From contig NZ_BAFQ01000153.1 in the NCBI RefSeq assembly GCF_000308375.1, positions 1 through 33,802 of the forward strand: a stretch of DNA of 33,802 nt, written 5' to 3'. Positions 1-6,876 of the stretch are shown here, in pieces. Each line of letters opens with the position of its first letter. The stretch's first letter is position 1. Position numbers and translations under genes: made by a program. The stretch is from Nocardia aobensis NBRC 100429. GTDB taxonomy: Bacteria; Actinomycetota; Actinomycetes; Mycobacteriales; Mycobacteriaceae. The notes below the pieces were generated by a model that saw only the letters and a list, made by a program, of their open reading frames with translations, did not search any database and was not told the DNA's origin.

Positions 1-80
1 TCGCCGGACGCTACGACGTGCTGTGCGATCCGAAGGTCGCCGAGCAGGCGCGGGATATGCTGGCGCGCCTGGCGCTGTAG
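1..80 (+). CDS. C-terminal end of an unidentified protein (5' truncated)
   Basis: An open frame enters from the left edge (first full codon at position 3) and ends at TAG 78-80, giving about 25 residues. The tail reads AGRYDVLCDP...LARLAL and looks like a soluble amphipathic C-terminal helix. The gap to the next start is only 22 bases, so it may be co-transcribed with the SUFU-domain gene. Too little is present to name a family. Confidence 0.5.
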   Translation, partial: AGRYDVLCDPKVAEQARDMLARLAL

Positions 81-102
81 GGCTCTGGCACGCTCTAGGG
101 CT

Positions 103-702
103 ATGGAACTCGATCAGGTGCGGTCCGCGGTACTGACGCATTTCGGCATTCCCCGGACGGGGCCGGGATTCGACGACACGCGCTTCGACTCCGCGTCGGT
201 GACCTTCCTCGGCCTGGAACCGATCGACATTCTGCGTATCCCCGACGGCGAGTTCGTGCATTACGTCACCCTCGGTGGCTCCCGGCATCCGATGACCGAT
301 TCCGCGGCGGCCTTGGCCGATCCCGTGCGCGGCCCGCGCGCCGAATTGGTGCTGACGCTGCGCGGCGGCGCCGGTGCCCAGGCGGGGCTGCCGCGCGGAC
401 TCGGTGTGCTGATCGCCGCTCCGTCGGTGGAAGGCGTTGTGCTGCAACCGGATGCGCTCCTCGACCTGGGAGAGCCGCTGTGGCACAACGCTCCCTTCAC
501 CGCGGTGCTGCTGGGCGAGGCGGATATCGATGAGGTCCCCCTGCCGGAGCCCGCCGATCCGGTGCGATTCCTGTCGGTCGCGCCGATCACCGCCACCGAG
601 GCGGCGTGGGTGCGAGTGCGCGGGGCCGCGGCGCTGCGGGACGCGTGGACCGAAGCGGGGATCGACATCCGGGATCCGCACCGGGCCGCGGCGAATCTGT
701 AG
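103..702 (+). CDS. Suppressor-of-fused (SUFU) domain protein
   Basis: A 199-residue soluble protein with no signal peptide or membrane segment. The layout fits the bacterial SUFU-like domain family: a central FVHYVTLGGSRHPM stretch (about residues 50-63) followed by the strand ELVLTLRGG (about 80-88), a long acidic middle, and a C-terminal half containing VRFLSVAPITATEAAW. Bacterial members are stand-alone domains of unknown biochemistry; the family is named for the eukaryotic Hedgehog-pathway regulator, and some bacterial relatives sit in toxin-immunity loci. No toxin gene is visible here, so an immunity role is not supported. The ATG at 103 follows a weak AGGG only three bases upstream. The gene converges on corA, leaving 3 bases between the two stops. 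The family call is from recognised sequence pattern only. Confidence 0.7.
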   Translation: MELDQVRSAVLTHFGIPRTGPGFDDTRFDSASVTFLGLEPIDILRIPDGEFVHYVTLGGSRHPMTDSAAALADPVRGPRAELVLTLRGGAGAQAGLPRGLGVLIAAPSVEGVVLQPDALLDLGEPLWHNAPFTAVLLGEADIDEVPLPEPADPVRFLSVAPITATEAAWVRVRGAAALRDAWTEAGIDIRDPHRAAANL

Positions 703-705
703 TCC

Positions 706-1788
706 TCACAGCCACTTGTTGCGCCGCAGCGCGACGAACAGCGCACCGCAGATGACCAGGATCACCACCCACACCATCCCGTAGCCGTAGGTCCACGACA
801 GCTCCGGCATATGGGTGAAATTCATGCCGTAGATTCCGGCGATCATGGTGGGCACCGCGGCCATCGCGGCCCAGGCCGAGATCTTGCGCATATCGGTGTT
901 CTGCTGGACGCTGACCTTCGCCAGCGCCGCGTTGATCAGCGCGCTGAGCGCCTCGTCGAAATCGCTGATCCGTTCGGCGACCGCGGTGTGGTGGTCGGCG
1001 ACGTCACGCAGATAGCGGCGGATCTCCTTCGGCATCGGCAGCTCCGAACTGCGGCTGAGCACCTGTAGCGGCAGCGCCAGCGGGTTGACCGCCCGGCGCA
1101 ATTCCACCACCTCGCGCTTGAGCTGATAGATGGCCTCGATGGTGAGCCGGCTGCGCGGGGTGAAGACCTCTTCCTCCATCCCCTCCACATCGTCTTCGAC
1201 CGACTGGGTCACCAGCAGATACGTATCCACCACGTGGTCGGCGACGGCGTGCAGGACCGCCCCGGGCCCCAGCGCCAGGCGTTCGGGATGCTTCTCCATC
1301 TCCTCGCGGACCACCTTCAGCGCGGTGTGTTCGCCGTGACGGACGGTGACCACGAAATTCGCGCCCACGAAGATCATGATCTCGCCGGTCTGCACGATCT
1401 CGCTGACCGAATTGGGGTCGTGTTCGAGATATTTCACCGTGCGCAGCACCAGGAACAGCGTGTCGTCGTAGCGTTCCAGTTTGGGGCGCTGATGCGCGTG
1501 CACGGCATCTTCGACCGCGAGTTCGTGCAGGCCGAAAATCTCGGCGACCTCGGCCATCTGATCCGCGTCCGGAGCGTGCATACCCACCCAGACGAAGCCG
1601 TCGCCGCGCTCACGTACCTGCGCCAGCGCGTCCGCCGGGGTCACATGCCCGGACTGCCGGTGGCCGTCGACATAGACGCCGCAGTCGACGATCGCGCGGG
1701 CGGTGGGAACCGGGATCCGGGGCAGCTGCGGCCCGCGCCGCGACCTCCCGGAGCCACGGAACGGGGGAAACGGCGGTATCGAGGGCAC
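706..1788 (-). CDS. corA: CorA family magnesium/cobalt transporter
   Basis: Predicted 360-residue divalent-cation channel of the inner membrane, close in sequence to mycobacterial CorA (Rv1239c) as I remember it. Visible hallmarks are the soluble-domain block VEDAVHAHQRPKLERYD, the long helical region with LKREVVELRRAVNPL, and the C-terminal pair of TM helices. The first TM (KISAWAAMAAVPTMIAGIYG) ends in the signature GMN (YGMNF), and the second is rich in V, I and L before the basic tail RRNKWL. The frame is open to an ATG at 1854, but that start would lie inside the divergent PHP gene. I chose GTG at 1788: a minus-strand TAGCAT sits 7 bases before it, the actinobacterial leaderless-promoter arrangement, and the resulting N-terminus (VPSIPPFPPF) resembles that of the mycobacterial protein. 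Confidence 0.93.
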   Translation of the reverse strand: MPSIPPFPPFRGSGRSRRGPQLPRIPVPTARAIVDCGVYVDGHRQSGHVTPADALAQVRERGDGFVWVGMHAPDADQMAEVAEIFGLHELAVEDAVHAHQRPKLERYDDTLFLVLRTVKYLEHDPNSVSEIVQTGEIMIFVGANFVVTVRHGEHTALKVVREEMEKHPERLALGPGAVLHAVADHVVDTYLLVTQSVEDDVEGMEEEVFTPRSRLTIEAIYQLKREVVELRRAVNPLALPLQVLSRSSELPMPKEIRRYLRDVADHHTAVAERISDFDEALSALINAALAKVSVQQNTDMRKISAWAAMAAVPTMIAGIYGMNFTHMPELSWTYGYGMVWVVILVICGALFVALRRNKWL

Positions 1789-1811
1789 GTCCCGGATGCT
1801 AGTTGGGCAAG

Positions 1812-2675
1812 ATGGAACGCGTGCGCATCGACCTCCACACCCATTCGACCGCATCCGACGGCACCGACACTCCCGGCGAGCTGATGCGTGCGGCCGCCGC
1901 CGCGGGGCTGGACGTGGTGGCGATCACCGATCACGACACCACCTCCGGATGGGACGAGGCGGTCGCCGCGCTGCCGGCGGGGCTGCGGTTGGTGCGCGGA
2001 ATGGAGATGTCCTGCGTCGGCATGGGGGAGGACGGCTGGCCGGTGCCGGTGCATCTGCTGGCCTACCTGTTCGACCCGGCCGATGCCGCCTTCGCCGCCG
2101 AACGCGAACGGTTGCGCACCGAACGGGTGTCGCGGGTGCGCGCGATGGCCGATCTCATGGTGGCCGACGGCCTGCCGATCGATCCGGACGCGGTCCTCGC
2201 GGCCGCGGGCCCGGCGGCGGGACGACCCCATCTGGCGCGAGCGCTGGTCGAGGCCGGTGTGGTCCCGACGGTCGGCGCGGCCTTCGACGATCTGCTCGCG
2301 CCGCGCGGCCGCTACTACGTCGAGAAGGCCGACACCCCGTTGCGGCAGGCGGTGGAGATGGTCGCGGCGGCCGGTGGCGTGACCGTGGTCGCGCACGCGC
2401 GTGCCCGCACCCGCGGGCGGCTACTGGCGATCGACGACATCCGCGATCTGGCCGGGCACGGGCTGGGCGGACTCGAGATCGATCACCCCGATCACAATCC
2501 CGCCGACCGGGCGGTGCTGCGCGAGCTGGCGCGCGAGCTGGACCTCATCGGTACCGGATCCTCGGACTATCACGGCGCCGACAAGCCGGTGGGTCTGGGC
2601 GAATGCACCACGGACGCAGAGCAATTCGAGCGTCTGGCGGAGAAGGCGAGCGGCGTCGCGGTGATCGCCTCGTGA
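1812..2675 (+). CDS. PHP-domain metal-dependent phosphoesterase (TrpH/YciV-like)
   Basis: 287 residues from ATG 1812. The PHP metal-site motifs are all visible: DLHTHSTASDG at the N-terminus (HxH), AITDHDTT about 30 residues later, the glutamate in GMEMSC, VVAHARAR in the middle, and the terminal GTGSSDYHGADK (DxH). Members of this TrpH/YciV branch act on the 5' ends of nucleotides or short RNAs, or as small-phosphoester hydrolases; which substrate applies here cannot be read from sequence. A TTG at 1803 would add three residues. The gene is divergent from corA with only 23 bases between the starts, so the promoters overlap. Its stop codon overlaps the GTG of the next gene (GTGA), implying translational coupling. 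Confidence 0.88.
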   Translation: MERVRIDLHTHSTASDGTDTPGELMRAAAAAGLDVVAITDHDTTSGWDEAVAALPAGLRLVRGMEMSCVGMGEDGWPVPVHLLAYLFDPADAAFAAERERLRTERVSRVRAMADLMVADGLPIDPDAVLAAAGPAAGRPHLARALVEAGVVPTVGAAFDDLLAPRGRYYVEKADTPLRQAVEMVAAAGGVTVVAHARARTRGRLLAIDDIRDLAGHGLGGLEIDHPDHNPADRAVLRELARELDLIGTGSSDYHGADKPVGLGECTTDAEQFERLAEKASGVAVIAS

Positions 2676-2938
2676 GAGTGGTGCGGGCGCTCAGCGGAAC
2701 CGTGGCCGCCGGACTGGTGGTGCTGGCGGCGGTCGTCGTCGGCGCGGCGGTCCTCGGGGTGCGGCGCGGATTTCCCGGCCCGGGTGCGAGCAGTGTCGGC
2801 TGGCATATCGGAATGGCGGTGCTGGCACTCGGCGCGCAAATTTTTTCCGACCGACGTCGGGGAATTCCGGCGTTTTTCGGATCGCTGGTCGTCTTTGTGG
2901 CGGCGGGTTACCTATTGGTTACGCAATGGTGGAATTAG
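2672..2938 (+). CDS. Small three-TM membrane protein, function unknown
   Basis: An 88-residue frame starting at GTG 2672 inside the PHP stop (GTGA overlap) and ending at TAG 2938. It carries three hydrophobic segments: one near residues 9-28 (VAAGLVVLAAVVVGAAVLGV), one in the middle (WHIGMAVLALGAQIF) and one at the C-terminus (FFGSLVVFVAAGYLLV). The central loop is charged (SDRRRG) and the protein ends QWWN. GTG codons at 2678 and 2681 are alternative starts. I do not recognise a family. The overlap, the reading frame kept open across hydrophobic repeats, and the actinobacterial codon pattern argue that it is real. Its role is presumably linked to the PHP protein by co-translation, but no function can be assigned. 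Confidence 0.72.
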   Translation: MRVVRALSGTVAAGLVVLAAVVVGAAVLGVRRGFPGPGASSVGWHIGMAVLALGAQIFSDRRRGIPAFFGSLVVFVAAGYLLVTQWWN

Positions 2939-2989
2939 CCTTCGCGTAACAGTTGCGGCCGGATGAATTGTGGCCGAATATTTTCCTTT

Positions 2990-4585
2990 GTGAGCGTGCG
3001 TAGCCGGTCCACTATTCGCGCGGAATCCGAGATCGCGGCGGAGGCGTCCGCCGATGTACTGGTGGTGGGCGGCGGTCCGGCGGGCGCCTGGGCGGCGTTG
3101 ACGGCGGCGACGGCCGGAGCGCGGGTGATCCTCGTCGACAAGGGCCGTTCCGGGGAATGCGGCCCGACGTCGAAAGGTGTTGTCGCACTGTGGGATATCC
3201 CGCCGGGGCCGGATCGGGAGCGGGCACTGGTGCGCAGTCTGTCGCACGGCGGCGACCTCGGTGACCCCGAGTGGATGGACCGGGTGCTCGGCGAAACGCA
3301 TCACCGCATCGCCCATCTGCTGCGCTGGGGATACCGGCAGACCGGAGACGGGCTCGCGACGCGCGTCCATCTCGATGGACGGCGGTATCTGGCGGCGCTG
3401 CGGCGCACCCTGTTCCGGTTGGGTGTGCAGGTCGTCGACCACCATCCGGCGCTGTATCTGCTGGTCGACGGCGACGGTGTGGTGTGCGGGGCCGGTGGGC
3501 CGGCCGGCGACGACCACTACCGCGGCTGGACGATCCGCGCGGGTGCGGTGGTGCTCGCGACGGGTGGCTGCGCATTCCTGGCCGGCGGCGCCGGAACCGA
3601 TGTCGACACCGGTGAGGGTCTGCTGATGGCGGTGGAGGCGGGCACCGAACTGTCGGGGATGGAGTTCTCCGGCGCGTACGGACTCGCCACGATGAGCGAT
3701 CTGCGCGAGCCCCGGTTCGCGAACCTGTACGACGAATCGGGGGCTCGCATCGACGGTGACGACTTCACCGCCCGGTCCGCGGCCCTCGCCGCGCTCGCTC
3801 AGGGACAGGCGGTCTACGCCGACATCCCGCCGGCGCCCGCGGTCCGGTACGGCCCGGCGTCGGCGGCGCCCGCGGGAACCACGGCGGTGTCCGCGACCGG
3901 TGCCGGTTCCGTCGGGACGTCGATCGATCCTCGGTCCGGCCGGGTGCGGTTGCGTCCGGTCCTGCAAGGTACCGTGCGTGGTTCGGGCGGGGTGCGGCTG
4001 ATCGGATTCGATTGCGCCACAACGGTTCCCGGGCTGTATGCCGCAGGCGACGTGGCCTCGCGGGAACCGATCACCGGCGCCGTCGGCGGCTTCGACGGGC
4101 ACGGAGGCGGGTGGGCGATCTCGTCCGGGATGTGGGCCGGATCGGGCGCGGCGCGGTTCGCGCGCCGTCGCGGCCGGATCGGGGACGCACGGCCGGTTCC
4201 GGGGGCCGGGCTGAATCTGCACCTCGGGGCCGATGCGCGCACCGACATCGATCCTCGTGCGGTGATCGGGCTGGTGCAGGAACATACGCTGCCGCTGCGG
4301 CGCAGCTACTGGCGCAGTGCGGGCAGCTTGCGCGACAGCATCGCCGAACTCGACGCGATGTGGCCGGTCACCGAATACGGACTCGGCGGCACCGGCGCCG
4401 ACCAGGTTCTGGCCCGGCAGGCCGCGGCGCTGCTGGCGGTGGCCCGCTGGACGAAATACAGCGCCCTGGCCCGCACCGAAACCCGGGGCCTGCATCGGCG
4501 CACCGATCATCCCGGCCCGGCCCGCGACTGGCGGCGCCGCCTGCTCACCGGCGGTGTGAACGAGATCTGGGTGCGCCCGGCATGA
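2990..4585 (+). CDS. FAD-dependent oxidoreductase, fumarate reductase/L-aspartate oxidase flavoprotein superfamily
   Basis: About 531 residues. An N-terminal Rossmann dinucleotide fold reads VLVVGGGPAGAWAAL followed by VILVDKG. Mid-protein motifs typical of succinate dehydrogenase/fumarate reductase flavoproteins are VVLATGG, then TGEGLLMAVEAGTEL..MEFSGAYG, then a second FAD contact GLYAAGDVA. The C-terminal helical domain has TETRGLHRRTDHP, matching the family ESRG.H.R.D.P signature that supplies the catalytic arginine. No iron-sulfur or membrane-anchor subunit is adjacent, so the electron partner is unknown; the substrate may be a dicarboxylate or amino acid. Start choice: GTG 2990 follows TATTTT (2979-2984) by five bases and looks leaderless; ATG 2963 would add nine residues. 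A short 7-bp hairpin (4576-4594) overlaps the stop codon and may help termination. Confidence 0.82.
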   Translation: MSVRSRSTIRAESEIAAEASADVLVVGGGPAGAWAALTAATAGARVILVDKGRSGECGPTSKGVVALWDIPPGPDRERALVRSLSHGGDLGDPEWMDRVLGETHHRIAHLLRWGYRQTGDGLATRVHLDGRRYLAALRRTLFRLGVQVVDHHPALYLLVDGDGVVCGAGGPAGDDHYRGWTIRAGAVVLATGGCAFLAGGAGTDVDTGEGLLMAVEAGTELSGMEFSGAYGLATMSDLREPRFANLYDESGARIDGDDFTARSAALAALAQGQAVYADIPPAPAVRYGPASAAPAGTTAVSATGAGSVGTSIDPRSGRVRLRPVLQGTVRGSGGVRLIGFDCATTVPGLYAAGDVASREPITGAVGGFDGHGGGWAISSGMWAGSGAARFARRRGRIGDARPVPGAGLNLHLGADARTDIDPRAVIGLVQEHTLPLRRSYWRSAGSLRDSIAELDAMWPVTEYGLGGTGADQVLARQAAALLAVARWTKYSALARTETRGLHRRTDHPGPARDWRRRLLTGGVNEIWVRPA

Positions 4586-5133
4586 CCTGCCGGGTGGGCG
4601 CGCCATGAGCTCACACCGGCGTTCCGGGTTCCGGTGGGACTGTTCACCGCTGCTTCCCAGCGCGGGCGAGTTTCCCCTTACGCGCAGGTAATTCGGCGGC
4701 CCTACCCTCGGAAGATGGCAGTAGACACCCGGCCTCGGGCCGGCCCCGCATCCGAGCGGATCGCGTCCCGGTCGAGGAGCGATTTTGCAACTCCCTGTTC
4801 CTACTGGCAGAATGTTGCGGATTCCCGGCCGACGCCACCGCCCGGTCCGGGACGGTTGGTGACCTTCGGTTCGTGACGCACGGCTCCGATCCGCGGATCA
4901 CCCCATAGCCTTGCCCGGACCACCCGTCCGGTTCTCGCTCGACGGATCGTGCGCGGCCAGATCGCAAAGAAGCCCAGATCGCAAACACGCGATGCGATGT
5001 AATCACCGAACGGTTTTGCGCGACCGCGTGAACGCCCGGTCGGCGCACATCGTTCGAATTCCGAAGACCTTTTATACGAAAACCCGGCGGTAACCGTGAG
5101 CCGGTTCAGCCCGGACCGAGCAGGAGTGAAATC
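4586..5133 (+). promoter_or_regulatory. 548-bp non-coding leader region of the malic enzyme gene
   Basis: No convincing gene. Short frames on both strands here (for example 4634-4876 plus and 4644-5048 minus) encode Arg/Ser/Pro-rich strings without domains. Base composition is less GC-rich than the flanks in the last 150 bases. Visible structure: a 12-bp perfect palindrome gatccgcggatc at 4888-4899; a 12-bp direct repeat ccagatcgcaaa at 4957-4968 and 4974-4985 (17-base period); a related tttgcg further on, near 5014-5020; and an AT-rich segment with a possible -10 TATACG at 5073-5078. A good ribosome site AGGAG at 5122-5126 precedes the GTG by seven bases. Likely a regulated promoter with a leader. 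Confidence 0.45.
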
Positions 5134-6354
5134 GTGTCATCTGTGACTGACGCACCGAATGCCACTACAGCGAGCCGTGAAACCGATACGACCGATCTGT
5201 CCGCTATCACGCACGAGGAAATTTTCGCCGGCCATCTCGGTGGCAAGCTTTCGGTGGAATTGTCCTCACCGCTGGAGACCCAGCGGGATCTGTCCATCGC
5301 GTACACGCCGGGCGTCGCGCAGGTGAGTCGCGCCATCCACAAGGACGAGGCGCTGGCCAAGCGCTACACGTGGACCGACCGGCTGGTGGTCGTGGTGAGC
5401 GACGGCACCGCGGTGCTCGGCCTGGGTGATATCGGCCCGCGGGCGTCGCTGCCGGTCATGGAAGGCAAGGCCGCGCTGTTCAAGAAGTTCGCCGGACTGG
5501 ACTCGATTCCGATCGTGCTCGACACCAAGGATGTCGACGAGATCGTGGAGACCCTGGTGCGCCTGCGGCCGAGCTTCGGTGCGGTGAACCTGGAGGACAT
5601 CTCCGCCCCGCGCTGCTTCGAGATCGAGAAGCGCGTCGTCGAGGCGCTGGACTGCCCGGTCATGCACGACGACCAGCACGGCACCGCCATCGTGGTGCTG
5701 GCCGCGCTCAACGGTGCCGCCAAGGTGCAGGGCCGCGATATCGCCGACCTGAAGGTGGTCGTCTCCGGCGCCGGCGCCGCGGGTGTGGCCTGCTCGAACA
5801 TCCTGCTGGCCGCGGGCGTGTCGGATGTGGTCGTGCTCGACTCGAAGGGCATCGTCAGCCGGGACCGGGCGGACCTCAACGAGGTGAAGGCCGACCTGGC
5901 CGCGCGCACCAACCCGCGTGGCATCACCGGCGGTGCGGCCGAGGCGCTGGCCGGTGCGGATGTGTTCCTGGGCCTGTCGGCCGGGACCATCGCCGAGGAA
6001 TTGATCGCCTCGATGGCGCCGGAGTCGATCGTGTTCGCCATGTCGAACCCGGACCCGGAGATCCACCCGGAGGTCGCGCACCGCTACGCCGCCATCGTGG
6101 CGACCGGCCGCAGCGACTTCCCGAACCAGATCAACAACGTGCTCGCCTTCCCGGGCGTGTTCAAGGGTGCGCTGGATGCCGGTGCGCGCCGGATCACCGA
6201 GGGTATGAAGGTCGCGGCCGCCAACGCCATCTTCGGTGTCGTGGCCGACGAGCTCTCGGTCGACAAGATCATTCCCAGCCCGCTCGACCCTCGGGTCGCG
6301 CCGGCGGTCGCCGAGGCCGTGGCCGCCGCCGCGCGCGCGGAAGGTGTTGCGTAA
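5134..6354 (+). CDS. NAD(P)-dependent malic enzyme (oxidative decarboxylation of malate to pyruvate)
   Basis: 406 residues, the length of the short bacterial malic enzymes without a phosphotransacetylase-like tail. Motifs in order: SIAYTPGVAQV, the substrate loop SDGTAVLGLGDIGP, PVMEGKAALFKKFAG with the catalytic lysine, the metal-binding NLEDISAPRCFEIE, VMHDDQHGTAIV, the Rossmann GAGAAGVAC, the late block AMSNPDPEIHPE, and FPNQINNVLAFPGVFKGAL. It links the C4 node to pyruvate and provides NAD(P)H, which suits a lipid-storing actinobacterium. A clear AGGAG precedes the GTG start. The N-terminal 20 residues are Thr/Ala-rich and probably disordered. It lies roughly where Mycobacterium tuberculosis has mdh in the corA-kgd interval. 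Cofactor preference (NAD versus NADP) cannot be decided from what I can see. Confidence 0.95.
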   Translation: MSSVTDAPNATTASRETDTTDLSAITHEEIFAGHLGGKLSVELSSPLETQRDLSIAYTPGVAQVSRAIHKDEALAKRYTWTDRLVVVVSDGTAVLGLGDIGPRASLPVMEGKAALFKKFAGLDSIPIVLDTKDVDEIVETLVRLRPSFGAVNLEDISAPRCFEIEKRVVEALDCPVMHDDQHGTAIVVLAALNGAAKVQGRDIADLKVVVSGAGAAGVACSNILLAAGVSDVVVLDSKGIVSRDRADLNEVKADLAARTNPRGITGGAAEALAGADVFLGLSAGTIAEELIASMAPESIVFAMSNPDPEIHPEVAHRYAAIVATGRSDFPNQINNVLAFPGVFKGALDAGARRITEGMKVAAANAIFGVVADELSVDKIIPSPLDPRVAPAVAEAVAAAARAEGVA

Positions 6355-6373
6355 CACCGGATTCGAACACACA

Positions 6374-6409
6374 GCGAGGGCGCCCCGGGAACTCCCGGGG
6401 CGCCCTCGC
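6374..6409 (+). terminator. Strong hairpin terminator, probably bidirectional
   Basis: A perfect 17-bp inverted repeat (6374-6390 against 6393-6409) with almost no loop, between the convergent ends of the malic enzyme and the haemophore-like gene. No T-run follows, as is common for actinobacterial hairpin terminators. Confidence 0.8.
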
Positions 6410-6435
6410 CGTATTCGGATGCCGATGCGCGGCCG

Positions 6436-6765
6436 CTACTTCTTGTGGCAGGACTTGCGGTAGTCGATCAGCGGCTGCCGCACCCCGCGGAAATCCTTCA
6501 GCTCCTGCTGGTGGCCCTGGCGGTAGGCCTGCATCTCGGCCTTGCGCTGCTCCTTCGGCAGCCCCTTCACCTTGGCCAGTTCGGCGGCCAGATCCGGGTG
6601 GCTCGCCAGGAATGCGGCGACCTGCGGAGCGGTCTGGGCCTGAACCTGGGCGCGAGCCTGCGGGCTGCACTGCGGGGCGTCGGCCGAGGCGACGCCGGGC
6701 ACGGCGACGGCCAGGGCGGCGATTCCGGCGGTGCCGGCCAGCAGGGCGGCGACAGTGCGCTTCAT
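6436..6765 (-). CDS. Secreted haemophore-related protein (Rv0203-like family)
   Basis: 109 residues. Residues 1-28 form a clear Sec signal peptide (MKRT, then an Ala/Leu/Val core, cleavage at ASA|DAP). The mature part of about 81 residues is helical and charged and has exactly two cysteines, C33 and C106, at its two ends, placed to close a disulfide. It contains YRQGHQQ, so tyrosine and histidine side chains that could ligate haem are available. Length, signal and terminal cysteines match the mycobacterial/nocardial haemophore-related family. ATG 6765 was chosen over upstream in-frame codons because GGAG lies seven bases before it and the signal peptide starts there. It lies directly downstream of the two-component genes on the same strand. 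Haem binding is inferred from the family only. Confidence 0.8.
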   Translation of the reverse strand: MKRTVAALLAGTAGIAALAVAVPGVASADAPQCSPQARAQVQAQTAPQVAAFLASHPDLAAELAKVKGLPKEQRKAEMQAYRQGHQQELKDFRGVRQPLIDYRKSCHKK

Positions 6766-6801
6766 ACCGGTAACTCCATTCGTGACGGGATGATGTCGGA
6801 T

Positions 6802-6876
6802 CCGAATCTGCGCGCCGAATCTGAAAGGACCCTGAAAACACCGAGTGGGCATAGGTGATCTTCAGCCGATCTTCAG
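6802..6876 (-). promoter_or_regulatory. Direct-repeat cluster upstream of the haemophore gene; candidate response-regulator binding region
   Basis: Three pairs of direct repeats sit between the kinase stop and the haemophore start: gatcttcag at 6857-6865 and 6868-6876 (11-base period, reading CTGAAGATC on the gene strand); ctgaaa at 6821-6826 and 6832-6837 (11-base period, opposite orientation); and ccgaatctg at 6802-6810 and 6815-6823 (13-base period). An 11-base period places two half-sites on the same helix face, as OmpR/PhoB-type regulators require. The cluster overlaps the kinase stop codon. Confidence 0.5.

Noticed and set aside
4634..4876. 80-residue plus-strand frame in the same leader
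   Set aside because: Low-complexity Arg/Pro/Ser composition and no recognisable family; not supported as a gene.
4644..5048. 134-residue minus-strand frame in the malic enzyme leader
   Set aside because: Arg/Ser-rich, no domain, no ribosome site, and it would overlap the AT-rich promoter-like region and the repeats; likely chance in high-GC DNA.
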